Part shown: positions 1-5,885 of the stretch, piece after piece
Layout: every line of letters begins with the position of its first letter
How positions within the stretch are numbered: position 1 is the first letter of the stretch
Source of the DNA: Sphingopyxis sp.
Lineage (GTDB): Bacteria > Pseudomonadota > Alphaproteobacteria > Sphingomonadales > Sphingomonadaceae
Length of the DNA stretch: 7,651 bases
Reading direction: 5' to 3'
Assembly (NCBI GenBank): GCA_012035435.1
Contig: JAAUPH010000107.1
Coordinates: 1 to 7,651, forward strand
Translations under genes and position numbers: made by a program
Notes under the pieces: generated by a model
Seen by the model: the letters and a program-made list of their open reading frames with translations, nothing else
Databases searched by the model: none
What the model was told of the DNA's origin: nothing

Positions 1-165
1 CGCGCGGCGCGTCAACGCACCCTATCTGATCCGCGGCTGACGGCCACGCCCGATGGCCCGCGCCCCGCGCATATCAAGGACCGCGTCCGCGCGCTTGGGC
101 CAACGGTGCGCCCCGACCTGACATTGAAACCCGCCGATCCTGCGGCGGGCGACTGGGTGATTTGA
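1..165 (+). CDS. DUF2849 family protein, C-terminal part, with a frame break
   Basis: The gene runs in from the left edge. Its last part reads in frame 1 to the TGA at 163-165 and ends in ...PTVRPDLTLKPADPAAGDWVI, which I recognise as the C-terminus of the small (about 100 aa) DUF2849 proteins encoded just before cysI in sphingomonads and other alphaproteobacteria. The segment before it, ARRVNAPYLI, reads in frame 2 (bases 2-31), whereas ATPDGPRPAHIKDR reads in frame 1 from base 43 or 46. Fourteen bases lie between ATC (29-31) and ACG (46-48), where 12 or 15 are needed, so one base appears lost or two gained. Function is unknown; conserved linkage suggests a role with sulfite reductase. The next gene starts one base after this stop, so they are probably co-transcribed. 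The family call is fairly safe; whether the break is real or a sequence error cannot be told here. Confidence 0.65.
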   Translation, partial: RAARQRTLSDPRLTATPDGPRPAHIKDRVRALGPTVRPDLTLKPADPAAGDWVI

Positions 166-166
166 T

Positions 167-1327
167 ATGTACCAATATGACAAATACGACCAAGCCATGG
201 TCGATGCGCGCGTCGAGGAATTCCGCGACCAGATCCGCCGCCGCATGTCGGGCGAGCTCAGCGAAGATCAGTTCAAGCCGCTGCGGTTGATGAACGGCCT
301 CTATCTTCAACTCCACGCCTATATGCTGCGCGTGGCCATTCCCTATGGCACGCTCGATAGCCGCCAGATGCGCATGCTGGCGCATATCGCGCGCAAATAT
401 GACCGTGATTACGGCCACTTCACCACGCGGCAGAATATCCAGTATAACTGGATCAAGCTGGAGGAATGCGGCGATTTGCTCGCCGATCTGGCGAGCGTCG
501 AAATGCACGCGATCCAGACCAGCGGCAATTGCATCCGCAACATCAGTTCGGACCAATATGCCGGGGCCGCTGCCGACGAGGTTGCCGATCCGCGTCCCTG
601 GGCCGAGCTGCTGCGTCAATGGTCGAGCTTTCACCCGGAATTCAGCTTCCTGCCGCGCAAGTTCAAGATTGCCGTCATCGCCAGCGACGAAGACCGGGCG
701 GCGATGCGGCTGCATGACATCGGCATCCAACTGGTGACGCGCGACGGCAAGCTGGGGGCGGCTTTCTACGTCGGCGGCGGCATGGGCCGCACCCCGATGA
801 TCGCGCCGCTGATCAAAGACTATGTCCCGATCGAGGATTTCCTGAGCTATGCGGAGGCGTGCCTACGCGTTTACAACCGCTATGGTCGGCGCGACAATAT
901 CTATAAGGCGCGGATCAAGATCCTGATTCATGAACTGGGCGCGGCCGAATATGCGCGGCAGGTTGACGAAGAATTTGCCCATGTAAAGTCCCTGGGCATC
1001 GATCCGCCAGCAACAGAGCTGCAACGGATTGCGGCTTTTTTTGCGTTGCCCGGGCCCATCGAAACCAACATTCGTCATTCCCGCGAAAGCGGGAATCCAG
1101 CTCCTGACGGCGATATCTTGCAAGGTCTGGAGTTGGACCCCCGCCTGCGCGGGGGTGACGCTGGGGAGGAATTTCAGAATTGGGTTCGGCAGGAACGTCA
1201 AGCCGCACAAAGCCCCCGGCTATGCCATCGTCAACATCAGCCTGAAGCCCGTTGGCGGCATCCCCGGCGATGCCACCAGCGCGCAGATGGATGTGATGGC
1301 CGATCTCGCCCAGCGCTACAGCTTTGA
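167..1327 (+). CDS. cysI: Assimilatory sulfite reductase (hemoprotein, CysI type), N-terminal part of a broken gene
   Basis: With the next entry this forms one sulfite/nitrite reductase gene (167-1871). The enzyme reduces sulfite to sulfide with six electrons at a siroheme/4Fe-4S centre in the cytoplasm. The start MYQYDKYDQ one base after the DUF2849 stop is the usual sphingomonad start. Homology runs to about residue 342 (base 1192) and includes the siroheme-side segments GHFTTRQNIQ (83-92) and TSGNCIRN (118-125). Residues about 303-332 are encoded by a palindromic repeat (1073-1160) sitting in a variable stretch between the AAFFALP segment and FQNWVRQ. After WVRQ the homology jumps to another frame: removing one G of 1192-1193 gives WVRQNVKPHKAPGYAIV. 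Residues after 342 in this frame are therefore not native. Without the iron-sulfur cysteines this piece alone cannot be active. Pseudogene or sequencing error are both possible. Confidence 0.85.
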   Translation: MYQYDKYDQAMVDARVEEFRDQIRRRMSGELSEDQFKPLRLMNGLYLQLHAYMLRVAIPYGTLDSRQMRMLAHIARKYDRDYGHFTTRQNIQYNWIKLEECGDLLADLASVEMHAIQTSGNCIRNISSDQYAGAAADEVADPRPWAELLRQWSSFHPEFSFLPRKFKIAVIASDEDRAAMRLHDIGIQLVTRDGKLGAAFYVGGGMGRTPMIAPLIKDYVPIEDFLSYAEACLRVYNRYGRRDNIYKARIKILIHELGAAEYARQVDEEFAHVKSLGIDPPATELQRIAAFFALPGPIETNIRHSRESGNPAPDGDILQGLELDPRLRGGDAGEEFQNWVRQERQAAQSPRLCHRQHQPEARWRHPRRCHQRADGCDGRSRPALQL

Positions 1328-1871
1328 CGAACTGCGCGTCACCCATGCGCAAAATATCGTGTTGCCGCATGTCGCGCAGCGCGATCTTCATGCAGTGTGG
1401 CAGGCGCTTAATGACGCCAAGCTGGCCGATGCGAATCTGGACCTGATCAGCGACATCATCGCCTGCCCCGGGCTCGACTATTGCAGCCTCGCCAATGCGC
1501 GGTCGATCCCGGTCGCACAGAAAATCGCGCGGCGCTTTGCCGATCTGGATCGCCAACGGGAACTTGGCGAGCTGAAGCTCAAGATTTCGGGCTGTATCAA
1601 TGCATGCGGCCATCATCATGCCGGCCACATCGGCATTCTGGGCGTCGACCGGAAAGGCGTTGAGAATTACCAGCTGCTGCTTGGCGGATCGGGTGCGGAG
1701 GATGTCAGTTTGGGCAGCATCACAGGCCCCGGCTTTGATGAGGACGGCATTGTCGATGCCGTCGAGCGCGTCACGGACAAATATCTGGAATTGCGCGAGG
1801 AAGGCGAGCGTTTCGTCGACACCTATCGCCGCGCCGGAATGGCACCCTTTAAGGAGGTGATTTATGGTTGA
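1029..1871 (+). CDS. cysI: Assimilatory sulfite reductase (CysI type), C-terminal part of the broken gene
   Basis: This frame carries the catalytic half of sulfite reductase. True homology starts at base 1194 (NVKPHKAPGYAIV) and runs 225 residues to the TGA at 1869-1871. It holds all four cysteines that bind the 4Fe-4S cluster bridged to siroheme: C-x5-C in CPGLDYC (1464 on) and C-x3-C in CINAC. The open frame extends back to a TTG at 1029 only because the palindromic repeat is open in this frame too, giving the peptide VIPAKAGIQ...WTPACAGVT known from spurious annotations of such repeats; this leading part is not native. Added to the 5' part, and leaving out the repeat, the protein would be about 535-540 aa, normal for the family. 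The DUF934 start lies inside the end of this gene. Confidence 0.85.
   Translation: MRLFLRCPGPSKPTFVIPAKAGIQLLTAISCKVWSWTPACAGVTLGRNFRIGFGRNVKPHKAPGYAIVNISLKPVGGIPGDATSAQMDVMADLAQRYSFDELRVTHAQNIVLPHVAQRDLHAVWQALNDAKLADANLDLISDIIACPGLDYCSLANARSIPVAQKIARRFADLDRQRELGELKLKISGCINACGHHHAGHIGILGVDRKGVENYQLLLGGSGAEDVSLGSITGPGFDEDGIVDAVERVTDKYLELREEGERFVDTYRRAGMAPFKEVIYG
1073..1160. repeat. 88-bp two-hairpin palindromic repeat inserted in cysI
   Basis: Two perfect 8-bp hairpins flank a short middle part: ATTCCCGC-GAAA-GCGGGAAT (1077-1096) and ACCCCCGC-CTGC-GCGGGGGT (1137-1156). The ends are inverted copies: CGTCATTCCCGC (1073-1084) against GCGGGGGTGACG (1149-1160), with two mismatches. The inner parts TCCAGCTCC and GGAGTTGGA also pair with one mismatch, so the whole unit folds as one long imperfect palindrome. 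The form matches the dispersed REP/MITE-like elements, usually intergenic, with CGTCATTCCCGCGAAAGCGG at one end that are common in sphingomonads and other proteobacteria. There is no transposase inside. I saw no convincing target duplication at its borders. Confidence 0.85.
1851..1860 (+). promoter_or_regulatory. Near-perfect Shine-Dalgarno for the DUF934 gene
   Basis: AAGGAGGTGA is complementary to the 3' end of 16S rRNA and lies six bases (from GGAGG) before the ATG at 1864. It sits within the last codons of cysI and fixes the start of the DUF934 gene. It would allow efficient independent initiation on this protein even if ribosomes fall off in the broken cysI. Confidence 0.85.
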
Positions 1872-2277
1872 GCAGCTGATCGCGGTCGGTGAAGAGCCCT
1901 GCGTCACGCTCGACGCCTTCCTCAACCAGTCGAACGCGACTGCGGTTCGGCTGGAACCTGATGAGGACGCCTGCGCGCTGATTCCGTATCTCGACCGGCT
2001 GACGCTGATCGAAGTGGCGTTCCCGAAATTTCGCGATGGGCGCGGCTATTCGGCGGGGCGGATTTTGCGCGAGGCGGGATATGCGGGCGAATTGCGCGCG
2101 CAGGGCGATGTGCTGGTCGACCAGATCGCCTTCCTCCAGCGCTGCGGTTTCGATAGCTTCACGCCCGAAAAGCCGCTGAACCCGGCGGATGTGGAAGCAG
2201 CTCTCGCACGCTTCCCGCACGCCTATCAACGCGCAGCAGACGGCGCTGTGCCAATCTGGAAATTGCGCCATGGGTGA
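1864..2277 (+). CDS. DUF934 family protein, sulfite reductase associated
   Basis: A 137-aa protein of the DUF934 family, recognised by the conserved core AFPKFRDGRGYSAGRILRE (residues about 54-73) followed by GYAGELRAQGDVLVDQ. Members are almost always encoded between cysI and cysH in alpha- and betaproteobacteria and are annotated only as conserved or putative oxidoreductase proteins; their biochemical role is not established. There is no signal peptide or membrane segment and no cofactor motif that I can name, so it is probably a soluble cytoplasmic accessory of sulfite reduction. The ATG overlaps the cysI stop by 8 bases (1864-1871) and has a very strong Shine-Dalgarno; its own stop overlaps the cysH start by 8 bases (2270-2277), indicating one operon with translational coupling. 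The frame is intact and of normal length. Confidence 0.9.
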   Translation: MVEQLIAVGEEPCVTLDAFLNQSNATAVRLEPDEDACALIPYLDRLTLIEVAFPKFRDGRGYSAGRILREAGYAGELRAQGDVLVDQIAFLQRCGFDSFTPEKPLNPADVEAALARFPHAYQRAADGAVPIWKLRHG

Positions 2278-3067
2278 GGCGGCGCGGCGGCTCGACATCA
2301 TCGATACGGCCCCCGCCTTTGGGGCCGACGATGCCGCGCGGCTGAACGCTCGCTATGATGGGGTCGCCATTGCCGACATGCTGGCCGAGCTTCTGGCCAA
2401 TCCGCCGTTCAAGCAAGTTGCGGCGGTGTCGTCGTTCGGGGCGGAATCGGCGGTGCTGCTCCACCTGATTGCCCAAATCGACAAGACGGTGCCGTTGATT
2501 TTCGTCAACACGCAGAAGATGTTTGGCGAGACACTGGCCTATCGCGACGCGCTGGCCGAGCGGCTGGGGTTCACGGATTTGCGCGTTTACCGACCCGATC
2601 CGCTGTTGCTCGCCCGGCGCGATGCGACCGGGCTGCGCTGGTCCTACGACCCCGATGGATGCTGCGATTTGCGTAAAACCGAACCGCTGCGTCGCGCCTT
2701 GTCCGGCTTCGATGCATGGATTTCAGGACGCAAGGCGTTTCAGGCCAAGACCCGCACAGCCCTGCCCCGCTTTGAGATTGATGATGGGCGGCTGAAGATC
2801 AATCCGCTCGCCGATTGGGACAAGGCGCGGATCGACGCCTATTTTGCCGAGCATGACCTGCCGAGGCACCCACTGGAGGCCGAGGGTTATCCGTCAATCG
2901 GCTGCTCGCCCTGCACGTCAAAGGTCCAGCCCGGCGAAGACCCGCGCGCGGGCCGCTGGCGGGGATGGGACAAGGTCGAATGCGGGATCCATGGCGAGGT
3001 GAGTGCGCTGCCAGGCCGCGATGATCCGGTTTTTAGCTTGGGTCCTGACCCTAAACCTCACTCATAA
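2270..3067 (+). CDS. cysH: Adenylyl-sulfate (APS) reductase, assimilatory, CysH family
   Basis: A 265-aa phosphoadenylyl/adenylyl-sulfate reductase that makes sulfite from the activated sulfate using thioredoxin or glutaredoxin as donor. Visible parts: the PP-loop type nucleotide site SSFGAES (54-60); CCDLRKTEPL with Cys131-Cys132; CSPC with Cys212 and Cys215; and the catalytic tail motif ECGIH with Cys238. The four extra cysteines are the 4Fe-4S ligands that, by family knowledge, separate APS reductases (EC 1.8.4.10) from the cluster-free PAPS reductases of E. coli. APS is therefore the expected substrate, as in most alphaproteobacteria. I chose ATG 2270 (MGEAARR), coupled to the DUF934 stop, although the frame is open to 2189. 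The Shine-Dalgarno is weak. The product, sulfite, is the substrate of the upstream cysI. The 3' end overlaps that of dnaB on the other strand by 10 bases. Confidence 0.93.
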   Translation: MGEAARRLDIIDTAPAFGADDAARLNARYDGVAIADMLAELLANPPFKQVAAVSSFGAESAVLLHLIAQIDKTVPLIFVNTQKMFGETLAYRDALAERLGFTDLRVYRPDPLLLARRDATGLRWSYDPDGCCDLRKTEPLRRALSGFDAWISGRKAFQAKTRTALPRFEIDDGRLKINPLADWDKARIDAYFAEHDLPRHPLEAEGYPSIGCSPCTSKVQPGEDPRAGRWRGWDKVECGIHGEVSALPGRDDPVFSLGPDPKPHS

Positions 3068-4569
3068 TCCTCATAGGCCTGACTACTGTCGGCAAGATCG
3101 GTGAATTTGGTCGTCCGCGCTTCGAAATGCAGGCGGATCTTGCCCGTTGAGCCGTGGCGCTGTTTGGCGACGATCACTTCGGCAAGGCCGAACACACTTT
3201 CCATTTCCTGGGCCCAGGCTTCGTGCGCGGCGTGGACTTTGACATCGTCGCCGTCGCCAGGGCGTTTGGGTTCGCGCGCGGCGACGTAATAATCCTCGCG
3301 GAACACAAAGAGCACCATGTCGGCGTCCTGCTCGATCGAGCCGGATTCCCGCAAATCCGACAGTTGTGGGCGCTTGTCTTCGCGTTGCTCGACGGCGCGG
3401 CTGAGCTGCGAGAGTGCCATCACGGGAACATTCAGCTCCTTCGCCAATGTTTTAAGGCCGCGCGATATCTCACTGATTTCCTGAACGCGGTTGTCGCCCT
3501 TGCTGCTCGTCCCCTGCAGCAATTGCAGATAATCGACAATGATGAGTCCAATGCCATGCCGCCGTTGCAGCCGCCGCGCGCGGGTGCGCAGGCCCGCGAT
3601 GGTCAGGCCGGGCGTATCGTCGATGAACAGCGGCAGCGATTGCAGCCGCTGCGCTGCGCGCGAGAGCGACTGGAAATCATCCTTGCTGATTTTCCCCATG
3701 CGCAGCGATTCGCCGCTGATCCCCGATTGTTCGGCGAGCACGCGCGTGGCGAGCTGATCCGCCGACATTTCGAGGCTGAAGAAAGCGGTTTTCGCCCCCA
3801 TATTCTTTTCGGGCGGGATGCCGTCTTCCTCGTCGCGGCGGAAACGTTCGGCGGCGCTGAAGGCGATGTTGGTGGCCAGCGACGTCTTGCCCATGCCCGG
3901 ACGACCGGCAAGGATGAGCAAGTCCGAATTGTGCAGCCCGCCGATCTTGGCGTTCATGCTGGCCAGCCCGGTGGTAACGCCCGACAGGCTGCCGCCTGAA
4001 TTGAGCGCGCGTTCGGCCACATCGAGCGCGGCCTTGGTCGCCTGACCGAAGTTTTTGACCGTGCCAAGCTCCGCCTCACCGCCCGCCACGCGGTAAAGCG
4101 CGGTTTCGGCCTCCTCAATCTGCGCCTGCGGATCGACACGCTCGCTGGTGTCGAGCGCATTGTCGACCATCACGCGGCCAACGCCGGCGAGTTCGCGCAG
4201 CAAGGCGAGATCGAAAATCTGCCGCGCAAAATCCCGCGCACCGATAAGGCCCGCGCCGCTGCCCGTCAGCTGGGCCAGATAAGCGGGTCCGCCGAGCGAT
4301 TTCATTGCCTCATCCGCCTCAAAAAACGGCTTCAGCGTTACCGGGTTGGCGATCATGTTGCGCTCAATCAGCGTCATCGTCTGTCCAAAGATGCGGCCAT
4401 GAAGCGGTTCGAAGAAGTGCGCGGGCGTCAATGCGACGGGCAAATCTTCCGCGACTCGATTGTCGATCAGCAGCGCACCCAAAAACGCGGCCTCCGCCTC
4501 GATATTGCGGGGCAGTTGCGGGGCTTCGCCAGTGTTGGCGGTAGTGGGCAGGCGGACGACATCGGACAT
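3058..4569 (-). CDS. dnaB: Replicative DNA helicase DnaB
   Basis: A 503-aa hexameric 5'-3' helicase that unwinds DNA at the replication fork and contacts DnaG primase through its N-terminal domain. The N-terminal domain begins at LPRNIEAEAAFLGALLID (19-36). The RecA-like domain has Walker A GRPGMGKTS (222-230), the segment FFSLEMSADQLATR (263-276), Walker B LIIVDYLQL (342-350), ALSQLSRAVEQR (385-396) and the KQRHGSTG motif (469-476) containing the arginine finger. No intein or frame damage is seen. I chose ATG at 4569 (MSDVVRLP) because homologues start close to this. In-frame ATGs at 4581 (MASSMSD) and 4620 are alternatives; a GGAG lies one base before 4581 and 13 before 4569, so the Shine-Dalgarno does not settle it. 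It is transcribed away from the UPF0262 gene, and a DnaA box lies about 70 bases upstream. Confidence 0.97.
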   Translation of the reverse strand: MSDVVRLPTTANTGEAPQLPRNIEAEAAFLGALLIDNRVAEDLPVALTPAHFFEPLHGRIFGQTMTLIERNMIANPVTLKPFFEADEAMKSLGGPAYLAQLTGSGAGLIGARDFARQIFDLALLRELAGVGRVMVDNALDTSERVDPQAQIEEAETALYRVAGGEAELGTVKNFGQATKAALDVAERALNSGGSLSGVTTGLASMNAKIGGLHNSDLLILAGRPGMGKTSLATNIAFSAAERFRRDEEDGIPPEKNMGAKTAFFSLEMSADQLATRVLAEQSGISGESLRMGKISKDDFQSLSRAAQRLQSLPLFIDDTPGLTIAGLRTRARRLQRRHGIGLIIVDYLQLLQGTSSKGDNRVQEISEISRGLKTLAKELNVPVMALSQLSRAVEQREDKRPQLSDLRESGSIEQDADMVLFVFREDYYVAAREPKRPGDGDDVKVHAAHEAWAQEMESVFGLAEVIVAKQRHGSTGKIRLHFEARTTKFTDLADSSQAYEDYE

Positions 4570-4636
4570 TGAGCTTGCCATGCTCCGACACGGCGCGCGG
4601 CGCAATGCCCGCGCATGCAAATACGGCGGACAGCTC

Positions 4637-4645
4637 TGTGGATAA
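4637..4645 (-). promoter_or_regulatory. Perfect DnaA box in the dnaB upstream region
   Basis: TGTGGATAA on + is the exact complement of the consensus DnaA box TTATCCACA. It lies 68-76 bases before the chosen dnaB start and 43 before the UPF0262 start, within the only non-coding region between these divergent genes. DnaA acts as a transcription factor on replication genes in alphaproteobacteria such as Caulobacter, so the box may link dnaB expression to initiation. I saw no second consensus box next to it. A 9-base match can occur by chance, so the regulatory role is an inference. Confidence 0.55.
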
Positions 4646-4681
4646 GCCTCTTGCCCTCATGCGCCCCTTCGGCGAAGAGGC
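4646..4681 (+). promoter_or_regulatory. Leader hairpin that can hide the Shine-Dalgarno of the UPF0262 gene
   Basis: GCCTCTT (4646-4652) is the exact inverse complement of AAGAGGC (4675-4681). The stem can be extended by GCC/GGC after a one-base bulge. The right arm contains the Shine-Dalgarno AAGAGG, which ends seven bases before the GTG start at 4688, so the fold would cover the ribosome site. There is no T-run after it, so it is not a terminator. The left arm adjoins the DnaA box. Confidence 0.5.
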
Positions 4682-4687
4682 GTATCC

Positions 4688-5173
4688 GTGACCGAAGACC
4701 GCCGCATCATCTCCGTTGATCTTGATGAAACAACGATCGTCTGGCGCAACGCCGACGTTGAACAGGAACGACGCGTCGCGATTTTCGATTTGCTGGAAGA
4801 CAATATATTCGTGCCGCAGCGCGAGCATGAGGATGGCTATGCCGGGCCGTACCGTTTAAAGCTTCGGGTCGAAGACGGTCGGTTGGTGTTTGAAATCGCC
4901 CGTGAAAATGGCGAGCTGCTGGAAGCGATCATTCTGGGCCTAGGCCGGTTCCGCCGCCCGATCCGCGATTATTTCGCCATTTGCGACAGTTATTATCAGG
5001 CGATCCGCACCGCGACCGCACAGCAGATCGAGACGGTCGATATGGCCCGCCGCAGCCTGCACAATGAAGGCGCCGAAATGCTGATCGAGCGGCTGGAGGG
5101 GAAGATTACGGTCGATTACGATACGGCCCGGCGGTTGTTCACGCTGATCTGCGTCCTCCATATCAAGGGTTGA
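4688..5173 (+). CDS. UPF0262 family protein
   Basis: A 161-aa protein of family UPF0262, conserved in alphaproteobacteria and of unknown function. Family marks are VDLDETTIVWRNADVEQERRVAIFDLLEDN near the start, FRRPIRDYFAICDSYYQAIR in the middle and the C-terminal ARRLFTLICVLH. It is rich in charged residues and has no signal peptide, membrane segment or recognised catalytic motif, so it is likely a soluble cytoplasmic protein. The start is a GTG with GAAGAGG seven bases upstream; that Shine-Dalgarno lies in a hairpin arm. It is the first gene of a + strand run; the lysozyme-like gene begins four bases after its stop. Length and sequence look normal for the family. Confidence 0.9.
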   Translation: MTEDRRIISVDLDETTIVWRNADVEQERRVAIFDLLEDNIFVPQREHEDGYAGPYRLKLRVEDGRLVFEIARENGELLEAIILGLGRFRRPIRDYFAICDSYYQAIRTATAQQIETVDMARRSLHNEGAEMLIERLEGKITVDYDTARRLFTLICVLHIKG

Positions 5174-5177
5174 GGGC

Positions 5178-5885
5178 GTGGGCGCGACATTGAAAACGCT
5201 GCTCCGCCGCATGGCCGGGTGGATAGTGCTGCTGCTGATCGCGGGCGGCGCCGCAATCTGGTGGGCGGCGAGGTGGACGCCCGGCCGCGCCGACTATCCG
5301 GTCCAAGGCGTCAGTATCAGTGCCGCCAATGGTTCGGTCGCATGGGGGCGGGTGAAAGCCGCCGGCGCCGAATTCGCCTATATCGCCGCGACCGATGGCG
5401 TAGGCGGAAGCGACGCTCGTTTCGCCGCCAACCGCGAGGGCGCGGCGGCGCAGGGGATTCGCAGCGGCGCGGTCCATCGTTACCGCCTGTGCAGCTTTGC
5501 CGCAGATCAGGCCGCCAATTTCATCCGCAATGTGCCGCGTGATCCTGCGGCGTTGCCAACCGCGGTCTGGCTGGAACTTGACGAAGACTGCGCTGCCAAG
5601 CCCAGCCGCGCTCTGCTGCTGTCCGAGCTCACCACATTCCTGGCGCAGATTGAAGCGCATATGGGCAAGCGTAGCATCATCGCGCCAAGTGCATCCTTTG
5701 ATGCCGAATATGAGCTTTCACGCGACGTCGCGCGGACGACCTGGGTGCGCGGGTTTTTCTTCATGCCCAGCTATGGCGCGCACGACTGGACGATGTGGCA
5801 GGCGAGCGACTATGTCCGCATCAGCGGGGCCGAAGGCACGGTCGGCTGGAATGTGGTGCGCGGGGATGGCGATGGCGGACAGTGA
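5178..5885 (+). CDS. Membrane-anchored GH25 lysozyme-like protein with lost catalytic residues
   Basis: A 235-aa protein with a hydrophobic segment at residues 12-32 after a basic start (LLRRMAG), suggesting an N-terminal anchor with the rest outside the inner membrane. Residues 40-230 follow the glycoside hydrolase 25 (Lyc-type muramidase) pattern: YPVQGVSIS, VAWGRVKAAGAEFAYIAATDG, RFAANREGA, GIRSGAVHRY, QAANFI, LPTAVWLELDEDC, TMWQ. The residues that should catalyse are altered. The GxDxS aspartate is Ser46; the DxE pair is W-x-E (Trp131, Glu133); and the late VD(L/I)N motif is VGWN. Only the glutamate remains, so muramidase activity is doubtful; it may bind glycan or be structural. The GTG start lies four bases after the UPF0262 stop, with GAGGG between; ATG 5211 is a weaker alternative that would shorten the anchor. 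The end overlaps the cdd start. Confidence 0.75.
   Translation: MGATLKTLLRRMAGWIVLLLIAGGAAIWWAARWTPGRADYPVQGVSISAANGSVAWGRVKAAGAEFAYIAATDGVGGSDARFAANREGAAAQGIRSGAVHRYRLCSFAADQAANFIRNVPRDPAALPTAVWLELDEDCAAKPSRALLLSELTTFLAQIEAHMGKRSIIAPSASFDAEYELSRDVARTTWVRGFFFMPSYGAHDWTMWQASDYVRISGAEGTVGWNVVRGDGDGGQ

Noticed and set aside
1073..1160. Repeat considered as a CRISPR unit or an insertion sequence
   Set aside because: It is a single copy without regular spacers and has no transposase; two hairpins with inverted ends fit a REP/MITE-type element.
915..1925. Long antisense open frame over cysI (336 codons, minus strand)
   Set aside because: It is a mirror of a GC-rich gene with clear sulfite reductase homology on +; the translated sequence resembles no family.
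3154..3999. Long + strand open frame (281 codons) opposite dnaB
   Set aside because: DnaB on the minus strand explains the region with all helicase motifs; the + frame is a codon-bias shadow.
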